From positions 27,312,263-27,376,262 of the forward strand of contig OY987267.1 of assembly GCA_963920665.1 (NCBI GenBank): DNA of 64,000 nt, written 5' to 3'. Position numbers and translations under genes: made by a program. Positions 32,949 through 44,088 of the stretch are shown piece by piece. Position 1 is the stretch's first letter. Every line of letters begins with the position of its first letter. The notes beneath the pieces were generated by a model. It was not told where the DNA came from and did no database searches. It was given only the letters and a program-made list of their open reading frames with translations. This stretch comes from Straminergon stramineum. Its lineage: Eukaryota > Streptophyta > Bryopsida > Hypnales > Calliergonaceae.

Positions 32949-35685
32949 TATGCCATCAGCGACTGTCTAAATGCAAGGCACAAACAGGTCCTAGAATTTC
33001 TAATCCCAATCTTGTATCTGGAAAAGCCTACCCAGGTTACGGTTACGGTAGCCAACACCATTTTTGGTGCTATGGAGGGTAGACCGGTCAACTAGGGCAA
33101 AGGGATTGGAGCAATAATCTCCAAACTTGCCGCCAACATCAAAAAAGCTAAGACTAGCCCAATTGGTCCTTACCTATTCCACCTCTACCATCATGTGGAA
33201 CTTTTGAGTGATGCAGAAATGGTAGAGTACAACATTGGATCCACCATTGTGCATTACACCCTCACCGATGAAGTAGAGGCGGAGCAACTAACAATTGAAG
33301 AGGAAGAAGAGCCGAAAGAGGAGGAACACCTCTCGGATCAGAGGCGGAGGAAATCCACCGATCCAGCTTCATGAGGGAAACTCTTGACTCAAGAGAAGAT
33401 TCTGGCAAAAGAAGAAAGAGACATTTCCGAGTTCTTCAAAACTGGATTCAATTGGGTTTTGCAGGCGCAAGACTACCATGAGAATTTGGCTAATATTCTC
33501 AAGAGGATTGGCATAGAGTTGAAGGTTGAGCCGGAGGACATACTCGATGCCTTGAAGAAACTTTTGAATCTGGAAGAGTTGGGGAGGAAGGACAAGCAAA
33601 TTGAAAGTCTGGAGAAGGAGAAGACAAACCTTCAAGCCAAACTGAGTTGGGCACAAGGGGAGCTAGCGACAACAAAACAGAGGGAGAAGGAAGCTCTATA
33701 GCTCTTCAATAACCTATCCGATCTAGTGGATAAACCTGTTGATCTAGTAGTTAAGGCCGCTCTTGTCCAAAATCAGCTTGTAGAGGAAGGTCATCTCACC
33801 AGATCAAAGGTAATCTGTATCTTGGTGGACTTCTCTTCAACAATGGACTCTGTACTAAAGGAGACGCGTTAGCTGTTGGGACAGATTGATCCGGACCGTG
33901 TCATGGATTTTCCCAACTTCCCGGAAATCCACTTTAACACGGAGACTCCTGTAAAATTGACAGCATCAATGCCACTTTCGGCTAGACCGGAAGCCCCTAG
34001 GGAGACTCTCCGGCATTCTACAGAGCCCTTCTTGACACAATTGGAGAAGACCATCTAGGGGAGCTTGAAGACAACAAGGGAGCCAACCAAGTAGCGAGAA
34101 GCAGCACATGAGTTAACTCCCCCGGAAGTTACGATTTCGCCACCAATTCCAAGAATTCGTCTTCCGGAGAAGGAGTCACTTTAGACACCTAGGTTACAAA
34201 CCCATAGTGAATTGGCGGACCAGATTGGAGGACTGTTGAATCCGGCTCGTACCTATCCGGAAGGTTTCAAGCACATGCTGCAGCTTCAATCAAGGAAGGA
34301 GCGGACCACCATCATTCTAGATGAGACCTCTCCGGGAGAAGAAGACGAGAGGGAGATCACTTAGATTGAGAAATCTAAGGAAGAGGAGTATTAAACCGGA
34401 TCAGAAGAAGAAGAGGAGGAGGACATAGAAGAGGAAGACTTGCCTTCGGAAATCTAGAAGATCTCGGGCAGCATTAAGGATGACTCCGGTGAAGGCAACT
34501 CCGAAAGCGACTCCAAGGTCATCCATCCGAGCACCAACAAGTCAAGGTGGGAGCAATCAGAAGAAGGTGCAAAAGGCGAAGTAGTTAGAATGTAGTTAGT
34601 TAGGATTTTGAATCTGATCCGGGTTTCCAAGCGTGGGCCCGGGTTTTGGATTGGTAGGATTTGACTTTCCTGGGTTTCTCGGGAAGTCTGTGATTGGTCA
34701 CCTGGATTTCCGGGTGGCTTTTTGACCTTTTTAGCTTTGGTTGTTTTAGGTTTTTAAAGTGAAGGGCAGCTTTGTTGCCTCTCATTCCTTCCTAGCATTA
34801 TAGTTTGTATCTTGTCATCTTTTCTTTAATTTGAGCCACCAAGTGGATGTTCAGGGATTGATTTGTTGTATATCCAGCTTTCCTGTGTTTTCTTGTGAGT
34901 GCGTTGAAGTGTAAGAGAGAGGAGGAGGAAAGGAGGAATCCGAATCTGAGGAGACTTGGATCTGATTCGTGAAGAACGTTTGTGACATAGTCTAGACTAG
35001 TGATTTTTTTGGTCTTGAGCACGTGCCTTTAAAACACTGGAACGGGAATCCAATTAGGAGTGGTGTGGGTGCGGGTCCGGAATACCAGGGAGGGTTTCAT
35101 GCGGAGATAAGCAACTGCCAGTGGAAAAATCCCCATACCACTTACTAGAAAGTCAGCCAAACCCTAGGATCAATCTAGTGACCGACTAACAATCCCCATA
35201 TCAGTTCCAATTTCTGTTGGTCTGTTGTTGTAGTAGAAAAGTCTAGAAGCGGCTCTGTGTGACCTACCTTCCAGATTGGCCATCCGGAGAGTTGTGAGAG
35301 TGTTCCCAGTCTGATCTAGTGCAGCATTTGGTCTGAGTGTGTTTTGTGTAGTTTAGAGAGGAGAGAGTTTGAGGAATACGAGTGGTGAGTCCCTACCCCT
35401 CTATACAATCAAAGGCGGATCCTCTAAGGGTAAAATAGAGGTACCAAAAATCAGTGTTTGTGTGAGAAGTGACGGATCCAGATTTTGGAAGGGAGTGGAT
35501 TCGGATTGAATTCCAGAAAGATAGTGATCCAAAAAGAGAGAAAAGAGGTGAAAAGAGGGCTTAAGTCGATAATATGGATAATCTCGGCTTGTAGCAACAG
35601 TCTAGAATCCCTCGGACGATATTTCAAGTTAGTTTACACGTTTTGGTGTTGGAAATGGTATTTATTGCTGGCTACGCATACGACA

Positions 35686-36454
35686 ATTGCTAAAGCTGGC
35701 AAAGAGGATTGGTGATGATGAAGGCCAACACAAGAAGGCCAAAGAGGGACCTTCAATAGGTGAGTCAACTAAGCATGCAAAGCGCAATTTGAGGCGTCAT
35801 GTGTGGATCAAGAACAAGCATGGGGGTGATGGAGCAAAGTCAAGTGGGCCAAAAGAAGGACAAGCCAAAGGCATAGACAAAGGGGGTGATAGAACCAAAC
35901 GGGATGTAAGTCAAATTACTTACTATAACTATGGTGAAAAGGGCCACATGTCTTGGGGTTGCACCAAGTCTAAGGTGAGTGCCCAAAATATGCGCTCTCA
36001 CATTGGAGAGCATGTCCTTCAAGGAGGCTTCTTGGCTAAGGCAAACAAACCCAAGTTGAGTCCATGCTTATTGTTCTTGAAAGGATCCATAAGTAAACAT
36101 GATGTTTCATTACTGGTGGATATAGGTGCAACCCACTCGTTTGTGAGCCCAAGACTTGCTATGGAGTTGGGCTTGCAACTTAAGGAGTCTAGCAAGCCCA
36201 TCAAGGTGCAGTTTGCCAAGGGCAAGCCGCACAAGACAAGCAAGGTGGCTACGAATGTGGAAGTGAAGTGTGGGAAGTTCACTTTTGTTGAGGACTTCAC
36301 GGTATGTGAGATGGATGGGGTAGATCTCATCTTAGGAAATACTTTCCTAGACACATATGGAGTAGACATAAGGCGGCGACCATCTTTGAAGGTGGTTGCC
36401 AATATAGATGGTAAGGAGTTAGAGTTAGAAATAACTAAAGCGCCTATTGTGTTG
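35686..36454 (+). pseudogene. Ty3/gypsy gag-protease fragment
   Basis: The open frame (35687-36472) carries a basic Gag tail, a damaged zinc knuckle (YYNYGEKGHMSWGC, with Tyr where the first two Cys should be) and a retropepsin domain. The catalytic motif reads VDIGATHSFVS instead of the usual VDSGATHSF, so the active-site Ser is lost. LILGNTFLDTYGVDI is the conserved flap-end motif of gypsy proteases. It is cut on the left by copy D and on the right by copy F; the last codons of the frame lie in copy F. No reverse transcriptase remains. Confidence 0.85.
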
Positions 36455-37221
36455 TGTCGCAGCACAGGATAAGTAAATTCCCTATTATGCTCACAAAAAT
36501 CACTCTAGAGCATAACGAAGTGACTCTAAAGATCGAACCCACGAGATTCTGTGAAGTATTTACTTGATTTGGGCGAGTAAGCGCTCTTACCCTCTAAAGT
36601 TTACGTTCCGTTCCTAGATCTAAAACCGGAAACAACCAACCACCAAGAGGATTAGGACCGGATTACTTCCCATCCGATCTTTCAATCCTCCGGTTAATCC
36701 AATTCTCCCAATCCCCAGGACCTAAACGATTCCGGTCCTAGGACTACTAAGAACCAATCCGCTCCGACTGGTTCCCGTATCTCCTCAACATTGTTCCGGT
36801 TTAGTTTTGCCTCTGTTGGACCATCAAAGGGTTCGCCACTTAGGTTTCTGAGTTGTAGGCCCACCACTCCTTCTGCGGATTATAGTAGTTGAACACCCAC
36901 TGTTCTCTCCCCTCCTCTCCTAACTAACTCGAATCCGTTTTGATCCCTCACAGCAATCCTGATCGCAATCCGAAATGCAAGTCACACAGAGATCCCCCGT
37001 ACGATCCGTTCTTACTACAACGACCTCAATGCCAGCTCCTACCCGTACGAAGCTAGGTGGTTACAAGTGTATTCGTCCGTTCCAATAGTAACTAGGATCA
37101 TTCCATTTACCAACTACGGTGGTGAGACCTCTCAGAAGATCGGACACTCAACCGGACTACCCGTCCAGGAGTTCTAGCGCGACTAAGGATACCCTCCCTA
37201 TCCGCCTAGCCTAACAGTAGC

Positions 37222-38363
37222 TGTCGCGCCCCTTAGTGACACTTACCACCTTAAGCTCACTTTCCAAACACTTAGCACCTTAGTGCCACTAAGGTTCACG
37301 CTCTCCTAACACTGCACATGCCACGCACCCACAATGTTAGGTTCCAACCCAAGTCACGGGGTTCCCCATTCCTCCGTGACTCCCAATCCTTTCCTTCTAA
37401 TCCTTAACTCCCACAAGACACCGGGCATGTCATTTGATGACATGGGGCGGAACTTCCATTGATGTTCAAGCAATCGGTGAGGCACTACTCCCACCGGTGC
37501 TAACCGCCCTTGAATGGGACCCAACTCCCCACTAGGCCCAACCCAACTCATTTCGGGACTCACTAATCGGGACTCACCCAACGGGACTCACACCATGGCC
37601 TAGTGTAGAGTGGGACACCACCCAACCAGTATCAAGGAGTGCCCAAGCACTCCATGGTAACACACAAGTGGTGGTGAGGCTCCAATACTAACCTCACCAC
37701 CCGGGGCCACTTAGGCTCACCATGGCACCATCCGGGAGTGAGGAGGGAGACCACCCCTCCTCATAGTACTCTCTGCGGGATTCGGCAGCCCCCCCCATAC
37801 TAGAGGTCACCGGGAACCCCCAAGATGCACCCCATCTTGGAAGACCACCCATTTCTCCCAATTCGCGCTACTTTGGGACTCCCGAACTTCCACCCGGCAT
37901 AACTTTGCGGTCCGGGATCCAAATCGCACATGCGACCCCATTTTCGACATCTACGCGACGCGTAGATGCCGATGGACTACTCACTTGCTCTATTCGGACA
38001 AGTACTCGCAAAGATATCGCCCTCCAAAGATTCGGGACACTCCCGCCGCGGCCGGGACACTCCCGGCGCGGCCAGAGCACTCCCGGCGCGACCGGGACAC
38101 CCCCAACTTTGAACGCCCATAACTTTTGACTCGCAAGTCCAAATCACGCGTTCTTTGGACGGCTAGAAGCGTCTTCTCAAGACCTTTCCAAGCATGTATC
38201 ACACGCCCTCAAATTCATCCGGATCAAAGCGCTACATCGCTCTGATCGCTCGGGACTCCTAGTCCCCCTCACCTCATCTCTTGCAAGGCTTGGGGAGTCA
38301 CCCCCAATGTCCCCCTTGCTCACCAAGGTGGCACGGGCACGCCTTGTGATGAGGGTCGTGACA
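37222..38363 (-). mobile_element. Family H solo-LTR-like insertion in copy F
   Basis: 1142 bp, the reverse complement of the family at 16394-17501. The flanking 5-bp duplication GTAGC (37217-37221 and 38364-38368) is exact. It contains about three copies of a GC-rich unit of the type GACACTCCCGGCGCGGCCGG near 38034-38104, against about one in the copy at 16.4 kb, which accounts for much of the size difference. It has no coding capacity. Confidence 0.88.
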
Positions 38364-38777
38364 GTAGCTATCTCACCCGGAACTTCAAAACCCTAGATCT
38401 TGCTGAGGCATTGAAATACACTCCCAACACTTACACAACCTGCACACACACAAAGGATCGGAAACTATCGCACTAAGGGGAGAAACTTAATCACAGCTCT
38501 GCCTTACGCCTTCCTAACTCCACATCATGCAAACCTGCCAAGCTTGGGAGACACACACAACAATAGAGCGCATACAAAGGTACAATAGAAATTGCAAAAA
38601 GAAGACTCCCAGCGTCCCTCGCGGGCGCTGACTATATACATTTCAAAAAGTTACAATTGGGCGGGAAAACTCGCGAAAGTTCCGCCGCCATCTCGGTCGA
38701 ACTTTCCGGTCCTACCTACTCCCAACTGGATCGGAGCAGTTTCCGTATCCGTTCCTATTCTACCTACGCTATACATC

Positions 38778-40436
38778 CTAAATCTCTATTCGCGATCCGA
38801 TGGTCGCGCTGTCCGCTCTCGGGTCCATTTGCTCAAAAACTTCGTTTAGGTTCCGACTCTTTTCTACCTCTTGAAGTCGAGGAACCGGATTGCCTTCTAT
38901 GGACGCGGGTGGTGAGTCCAAGTCGATGGCGGTTCTAGGCGTGCCAGCCTGGGTCGTTCTCTTGGACTTGGGGGTCATATCCTTCCCCTCTCCTGCTGTC
39001 ACTTCCGGGAACGAATCCGGGAGAGAGATATCCGAGAGTCGAATACCGCGAGAGCAAGTTGCTCCCGACAATATCTGGGTACTTTCCTCCATCCGGTCCG
39101 CTACCTTCCGTACCTCCTTCATTGCCGCTTCTACTTGCTCGGCAAAGTCGTTGAGAATCCTCACCATCCAGGAACCGGATAGCTTCTTCTCCTCGTGTAC
39201 CCGCTCGTCAAACAACTTGGCTTTGGTGAGGGCCGTTCCGATCTCCCCGAACCTGGCCTTCACTTGCTCCATCATTTGCCGAGCATCCTCTGCAATAGAT
39301 TTGGTGGCTACAAAGTTCTCCTTGTGCACCAGGATCTTTGTCTTCATCCGATCCACCTCCTCTTGTAGTCGGCGGATCTCTACTTCTTGCTTCCGGGCCT
39401 CAACCGGATCAGAGATACAACCCGCCACCTTTTCCGGTAGCTCCCGGTCGGGTGCTGCTTCCACCAACTGCCTGATGGCTACAACTATCCTTCTCTTGCG
39501 TTCCCAATCCATCCTGATGTCACAAAGGACCTTCACTAGGGGTTGGAATGGATCCTCGAGATCCATTGCCTTCTCCTCTTCCGGTTTCCCTTCCGGAGCT
39601 AGAGTGTTGTGACTAGGTGGCGTCCCTCGTTTGTTTGGGGAGGTAATCTTGTAACGCTTGACCAGCGGCACTGGCACCTCCTCGTCTTCCGATTGCGAAT
39701 CCTCTCCCGGTTCAGAACCGGATTCACTCTCCCGATTCGATCCTGATTCTCCATATCTCAGCACTACTTGCTGATTCTTCCACACCTCGTCCTCTTTGTC
39801 ATTCAGGAGTTGATGGGACTAATAGAGGTGCATCAAGTAGGGGCTCACTGGAGTTGCCCTACTCTTTCCAACTCTACTAACTAACTAGAGCACCAGATCG
39901 GAAATGATCCGGGCCTAGTCGACTTTCCGGTCTCCTCTCAGGGCACTGAAAATAGTATTAGCAAGGGTAATGGTTACCCTTGTTGGCTTTTTCGGATGGA
40001 GGATCGAAACGAGGAACTATAGGATTCGGCGGTTCCGCTCATCTTTACAGTCCTCTATGGTGTATCCGTCCTTCGGGTTTACCGCACCTTCGAGCTTACC
40101 TCAGACAAAGTCATCTTTCCGGTTGGCCATCCCAAATCCTCCTGGCCAGAAGCTGTAAACTATCCTCCAGACCTCTTCCGTCCAAAGGGGCGGAACCGCT
40201 CTCAGCATATTGTCCCACTCATTGGACACTTTACCCGAGAGTTCCCGGACGAAAACTTCCTCCTTGAACCCCCAGGGCTTGGGTGCAAACCCTATACAAT
40301 CCATGGAGTTCAAGTCGTCCATGAGTTCCGCTCGGGTATCCTCTGACAGAGGGATAACCGGAACTACTTTCCAGAGTTTGACATCTACTGCTGATGACGA
40401 ACTAGCATGACCTCTAGTTCTCTTGAGCTGCGGCAT
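38778..40436 (-). pseudogene. Family I ORF, copy F, longest surviving C-terminal half
   Basis: It starts MPQLKRTRGHASSS at 40436. The first 111 codons are open to 40101, with the DDLNSMDCIGFAPKPWGF block. Several stops interrupt the middle of the conserved domain (about 39790-40100). The last 335 codons (39785-38778) are open. They hold the acidic linker with TSPNKRGTPPSH, the coiled coil (EVEIRRLQEEVDRMKTKILV to ARQMMEQVKARF), a second helical stretch (FAEQVEAAMKEVRKVADRM) and a Ser/Pro/Thr-rich end. No nucleic-acid-polymerising or protease motif is present. Function unknown. Confidence 0.8.
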
Positions 40437-40962
40437 GGTCGCGAACGAGCTACTCGGAACCCTTTCCGATTCTACCTTACTGTCGCTCTCCTAGCCGCAC
40501 GTCCCATTCATTTCCTTCTCTCTCCGATCTCAACCGAAAACGAAACTTACACTATAACAGACACTATAACTCTTGCGAAAAACACTCGAAACAGTGACTA
40601 ACACGGAAAGCAGAAACTGACATACACAAGGAGCTTGAAAGCATTGGAAAATGAAAAAGTGAAAAGAGGTGCGATTGGCCAGGCCAGCCCATTTATACTG
40701 GTTGGATCCCATTGCCACCTCATCACGACCTAATCCGGATCCGGTTTCTATATGGTATCCGGTCCATCACCTATCCGGTCAGACATCCGCTCCTATCCAT
40801 TCACTCTCTGGAAACTGGATTGAGTAGATCTTCCCACTATCTTATTTTCCACTTCTATTTCCGCTCCTTATGGTTTCTTAACCAAATCCGGATACCCCTA
40901 TCTAGCTATCCGGTTAGTATTACTAAGTAAAACCAAAAAAATTAAAATTTCATGCTGCCACA

Positions 40963-43241
40963 TGGATGCAGTGTAGTCAAGAATCACATCTCCTTCGACA
41001 CTCGTAGCTTCAAGGAGGATTTGAAAAAACCTTGGATCTTTTTCACAAGCCCCGCGCCAAGGCTTTCCATCATTCATGGCCATGTCATCCGGGTGGGTGT
41101 AGTTTATGACCATGTCGTCCCATGCAATGTCAACACTAGCCTTGACCATCGTGGTCGTGCGTTTGAAAGAGAAATGGTATTTCCCTTTTGCGCCTAAGTC
41201 CTTCACTACAAGGGTGATTCCAAACTTTTGCTTCTACACAAGCATCCAAGACAAGTGTAGAATTACAAGAAATGAGAAGAATGTAATGCACTTTGAAGTT
41301 CTTTTAGAAGTTTGAGAAAGCGAATGAAATTTACCGTCTTTGTTTTGTCTATAGCTGAGGTCAAGTGCATGCGGTTCATCCCCATCCACTCCTTCTTCTT
41401 TAGCATATTGTATGTTTCACACAATCTTGCAGTATCCGACTTTGCTTTGGCACTCCACGAATGAAATACAATGATGCAGCCGTGCTCTTGGAGATGATTG
41501 GAAGCAAAGCTACATGCCGATTGCAGAGCCTCATCTCCCACGTCCTCATTCCATTCCGGCACCTCATCTAGCAGAGAAGACAGCCCTGGCACAGGCAAGT
41601 TCTCCGGACAGTCGAAGAACATGACATCTACCCCTAGCCTAGCTTTAGGGACACCATGGAACATGGATGGTTTCCCCACTAACACCTACCAACAAATCGT
41701 GCATCCAATTATGATGAGGAATAAACTCAGACTACAATAATTTGAATGAGAACTTAGATCCACATTTTCAAATTCAAATGAAAACCGCATACCTTGTTGA
41801 AGAAGTCCAAGACTTCTCTGTAGCATGTCTTTCTCTTGGACTCCATGTCATCGACGAGGTCATCAATAGAGATGTTGAGAATGAGATTCTCAGACTTGGA
41901 GAGCTCGTCTTCAGTGAGGACAATCACTTTGGTCACATGAGTGATGACTTCTTCCGTGAGTTGAGAGAGAGTGGCCTTCTTCTTCACTCCACTCTGTAAT
42001 CCGACTTGCATCTCTGAGCCTTGATCCACCGTTGATGAATCTGGAACTTAGCCTCTAGCCTCGGCCTTCTTCTTGCCTTTTGTCTTGGACTTCTCTTCCT
42101 TGTCCTTGTCCTTGTCCTTCTCCTTCTCCGCAAGCTTGGCAAGTCTTTCCGCTTCCTCTTCTCCTTGGCAGTGACAAGGACTTGGAACCAGGCCTCTTTT
42201 TTTCGGTCATTGGCTTCCCTCCTTGCAATGGCCTTCCTCCTTTACCTGTCTGTCATTCCCACAAACTCATCCACATCCAAATTGATGGCGCCCTTGCCAT
42301 CCAAAGATGCCCGTAGTTGCACCTTTGATGGATGAGTGAATGCTGGTGCGCAATCCAAGTACCACGCCCCTCCACTAAGGTGAGCCGTGGTGAATGTGCG
42401 CAGTTGGTTTGCTGAGAACATGCAGTCCCTTGAGCTGCGGTCCAACCATGATGCGAGGAAGGGAGGCAAGTCCTTTCTTTCGATGGCACCCTTCGCTTCA
42501 AGCTCATACTTGAAGTAGCTGTAGAGAATAAGAAATAGTCAACAGAGGTATGTAGAGAATGAAGATCAAATGAAGAACGAGGCATACTCTGTCATCTAAC
42601 GGGAAGACCATTTTAAAAATCAAAGAATAATGTAGACTACACAAACATAGTGGTAGAGGATCCTCCTAACCACCAAGTTAGACCCCTCGGAATTCAAGAA
42701 CAAGTCCCCCTTCTTGAAATAGTTTCTTCCTTTAAGATAAGGATGGAATCCTTGATCCCAGATCTTCCTCCTCCATCCCTCAATGTACTCTTGCAATGTC
42801 TCCGGTTGTAGTGGGACATTCATGTTGATCTTGATGTTGTCCTATCTGACAACAACTTTGAAGTACTCCATTGCTACATCCTCGACTTGTACAAATGGAC
42901 GAGGTTAAGTAGTATTTTCACTCCATCATGAAGATTAAAGACAAATTACAAATTGACATATCTCGTGGTCCATAGCCTCTACGATACACTAGAATTCAAC
43001 AAATAAATTTGAATGAGGCACTTACCCTTGCAAACCAAACACATTTGTTTAAGAAAGGCCCGAGGTGTGTTTCCGAGATAGGCCTAGCTGGGAACTTCCT
43101 CGCATCTCGTGATGGAATGGAGGAGTTCCACCACTGCAGGAACTTGGTCTTGTGCTCTGTTGCGGTGCTGCAGGTGGCCACTATTTGCAATTTTTCAAGT
43201 GTCATCTCTGGCACCTCGTTAGAGCTCCAATGTCTCTCCAC
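40963..43241 (-). pseudogene. Degenerate multi-exon gene, possibly related to DNA amino-methyltransferases, 3' end cut by copy F
   Basis: On the minus strand a chain of exon-like frames has plausible splice sites. An exon at 43241-43026 (acceptor TAG, donor GTAAG) has LQWWNSSIPSRDARKFPARP. A frame near 42840-42650 has QPETLQEYIEGWRRKIWDQG. A frame at 42520-42245 has PPFLASWLDRSSRDCMFSAN, followed by a Lys/Glu-rich stretch. A frame at 41685-41334 has GVDVMFFDCPENLP, and one at about 41236-40963 ends in VEGDVILDYTAS. The last two recall the DPPY motif (IV) and the DPFxGSG motif (I) of methyltransferases, in beta-class order, but both are imperfect. An in-frame TAG at 42842-42844 and truncation at the copy F border indicate a pseudogene. 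The family assignment is a weak inference. Confidence 0.4.
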
Positions 43242-43400
43242 CTACACCAGCCAAAATGAAATGTGTCATGTGCGTATATAAAGAAAAAAACAAGCTTAAA
43301 TCATTGATGTTTGATTCCTCCAAGCTTGTGTATCTGGCTCCGAGGCCGCACTAGCGCACCTAGGGCCACTAGGATTCCCAGTCACAGAGGTGACTATCAA

Positions 43401-43542
43401 TTCGCACTCGAGAAAAAAAGGGTCCCACTTTGAGGGGGTTAAGCCAACACCCTTGAAGGTCAAGTCGGATCCGACTGATCCCTAGGAGGGCTCAGCTCGA
43501 CCCCCTCAAAATGGGACCCCTGGTTTTTTATTCACTCGCGCA
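43401..43542. repeat. Foldback (MITE-like) element with arms of about 40 bp
   Basis: The left arm (43401-43438) and right arm (43501-43542) are near-perfect reverse complements, with core GGTCCCACTTTGAGGGGG against CCCCCTCAAAATGGGACC. They flank a loop of about 60 bp. No coding capacity. The target duplication is not clear. Confidence 0.65.
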
Positions 43543-43789
43543 AGGGTCACCGCACACTCACCATGCGATTGTATATGCGCAAGTTTGTCCCTTGACCAGC
43601 TCTTCATCAGACCAAAATATTTATCTCTTATGTTTGCTTCAGTAGTTCTATCATATTCTATTTTTTGTCTCACTTTTGAGTGTATGCCTTGACAGTTTGT
43701 TTGGAATTTGTGAAATTCTTGGAATTGATCGTTTTTGGTTTTCCCTTTGAATCTAGGGATTCGGCGGACAGAGTAGTGTTCCATCCACC

Positions 43790-44088
43790 TTGATGGAGCC
43801 AATGGTGCCAATTGTAGTTGGAGTTGATGGAGAGAAGTCTGAGCCAAAGACTCTCCTTGATGTGGATGTCGACGTATCAAGTGAATCCGAGGAGGAGGAT
43901 GAAGAGGACTTGGTAAGGATTCAAGATTTTAAGATCCTAGCTTGTCCTCTTGTAGGTGCTTCCATGGACACCAAGCTGAGTCACAACACCGATTGGCCTG
44001 GCCACCTCATAGTAGGATACTCTCAAAAGCGTAGGCACCCGAAATTTTCCCCCGAGAGTTCTGAGATCGAGTACAGCTCAAAGCCTGT
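43790..44088 (+). pseudogene. Unknown acidic ORF fragment cut by a family I fragment
   Basis: The frame reads MMEPMVPIVVGVDGEKSEP, then an acidic cluster (SSESEEEDEEDL) and a moderately basic end. It runs directly into the family I terminus at 44089. I do not recognise it. It may be part of a mobile-element Gag or of a broken host gene, or a chance frame. Confidence 0.3.

Larger units (their letters stand above)
29270..34584 (+). pseudogene. Family II ORF, copy D, split by copy E and full of stops
   Basis: The ORF starts MAEGDILKPL at 29270, is interrupted at about 29623-32953 by copy E, resumes with the DARQRH-equivalent region and ends at TAG 34582-34584. It has TAG, TAA or TGA codons at many sites where B or C has Gln, Arg or Trp. 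Most can be explained by C-to-T or G-to-A changes. The longest remaining coiled-coil piece is 33384-33701. It is the most decayed of the three copies, consistent with its being old enough to receive copy E. Confidence 0.8.
28838..35685 (+). mobile_element. Family II element, copy D, interrupted by family I copy E
   Basis: It starts TGTTGTGAGCCGTAATC (both early CG sites decayed to TG) and ends CTACGCATACGACA. Removing copy E and its target duplication leaves about 3.52 kb, collinear with B and C. The flanks ACTTA and ATTGC do not match, unlike B and C. Either its neighbourhood was rearranged after insertion or one side was deleted. Confidence 0.85.
36455..40962 (-). mobile_element. Family I element, copy F, carrying a family H insertion
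   Basis: The plus-strand ends are TGTCGCAGCACAGG and CATGCTGCCACA. Without the family H copy it is about 3.36 kb, matching copy E. A TATAAA box lies at 40692-40697, about 265 bp from its 5' end. Its flanks (TGTTG on the left, TGGAT on the right) do not match, and the left neighbour is gypsy while the right is a gene remnant. The surroundings seem rearranged. Confidence 0.85.

Noticed and set aside
28838..36454. Copy D as the 5' LTR of the adjacent gypsy fragment
   Set aside because: No primer-binding site follows copy D, and the gypsy sequence starts in the middle of gag in frame, as if cut rather than begun there.
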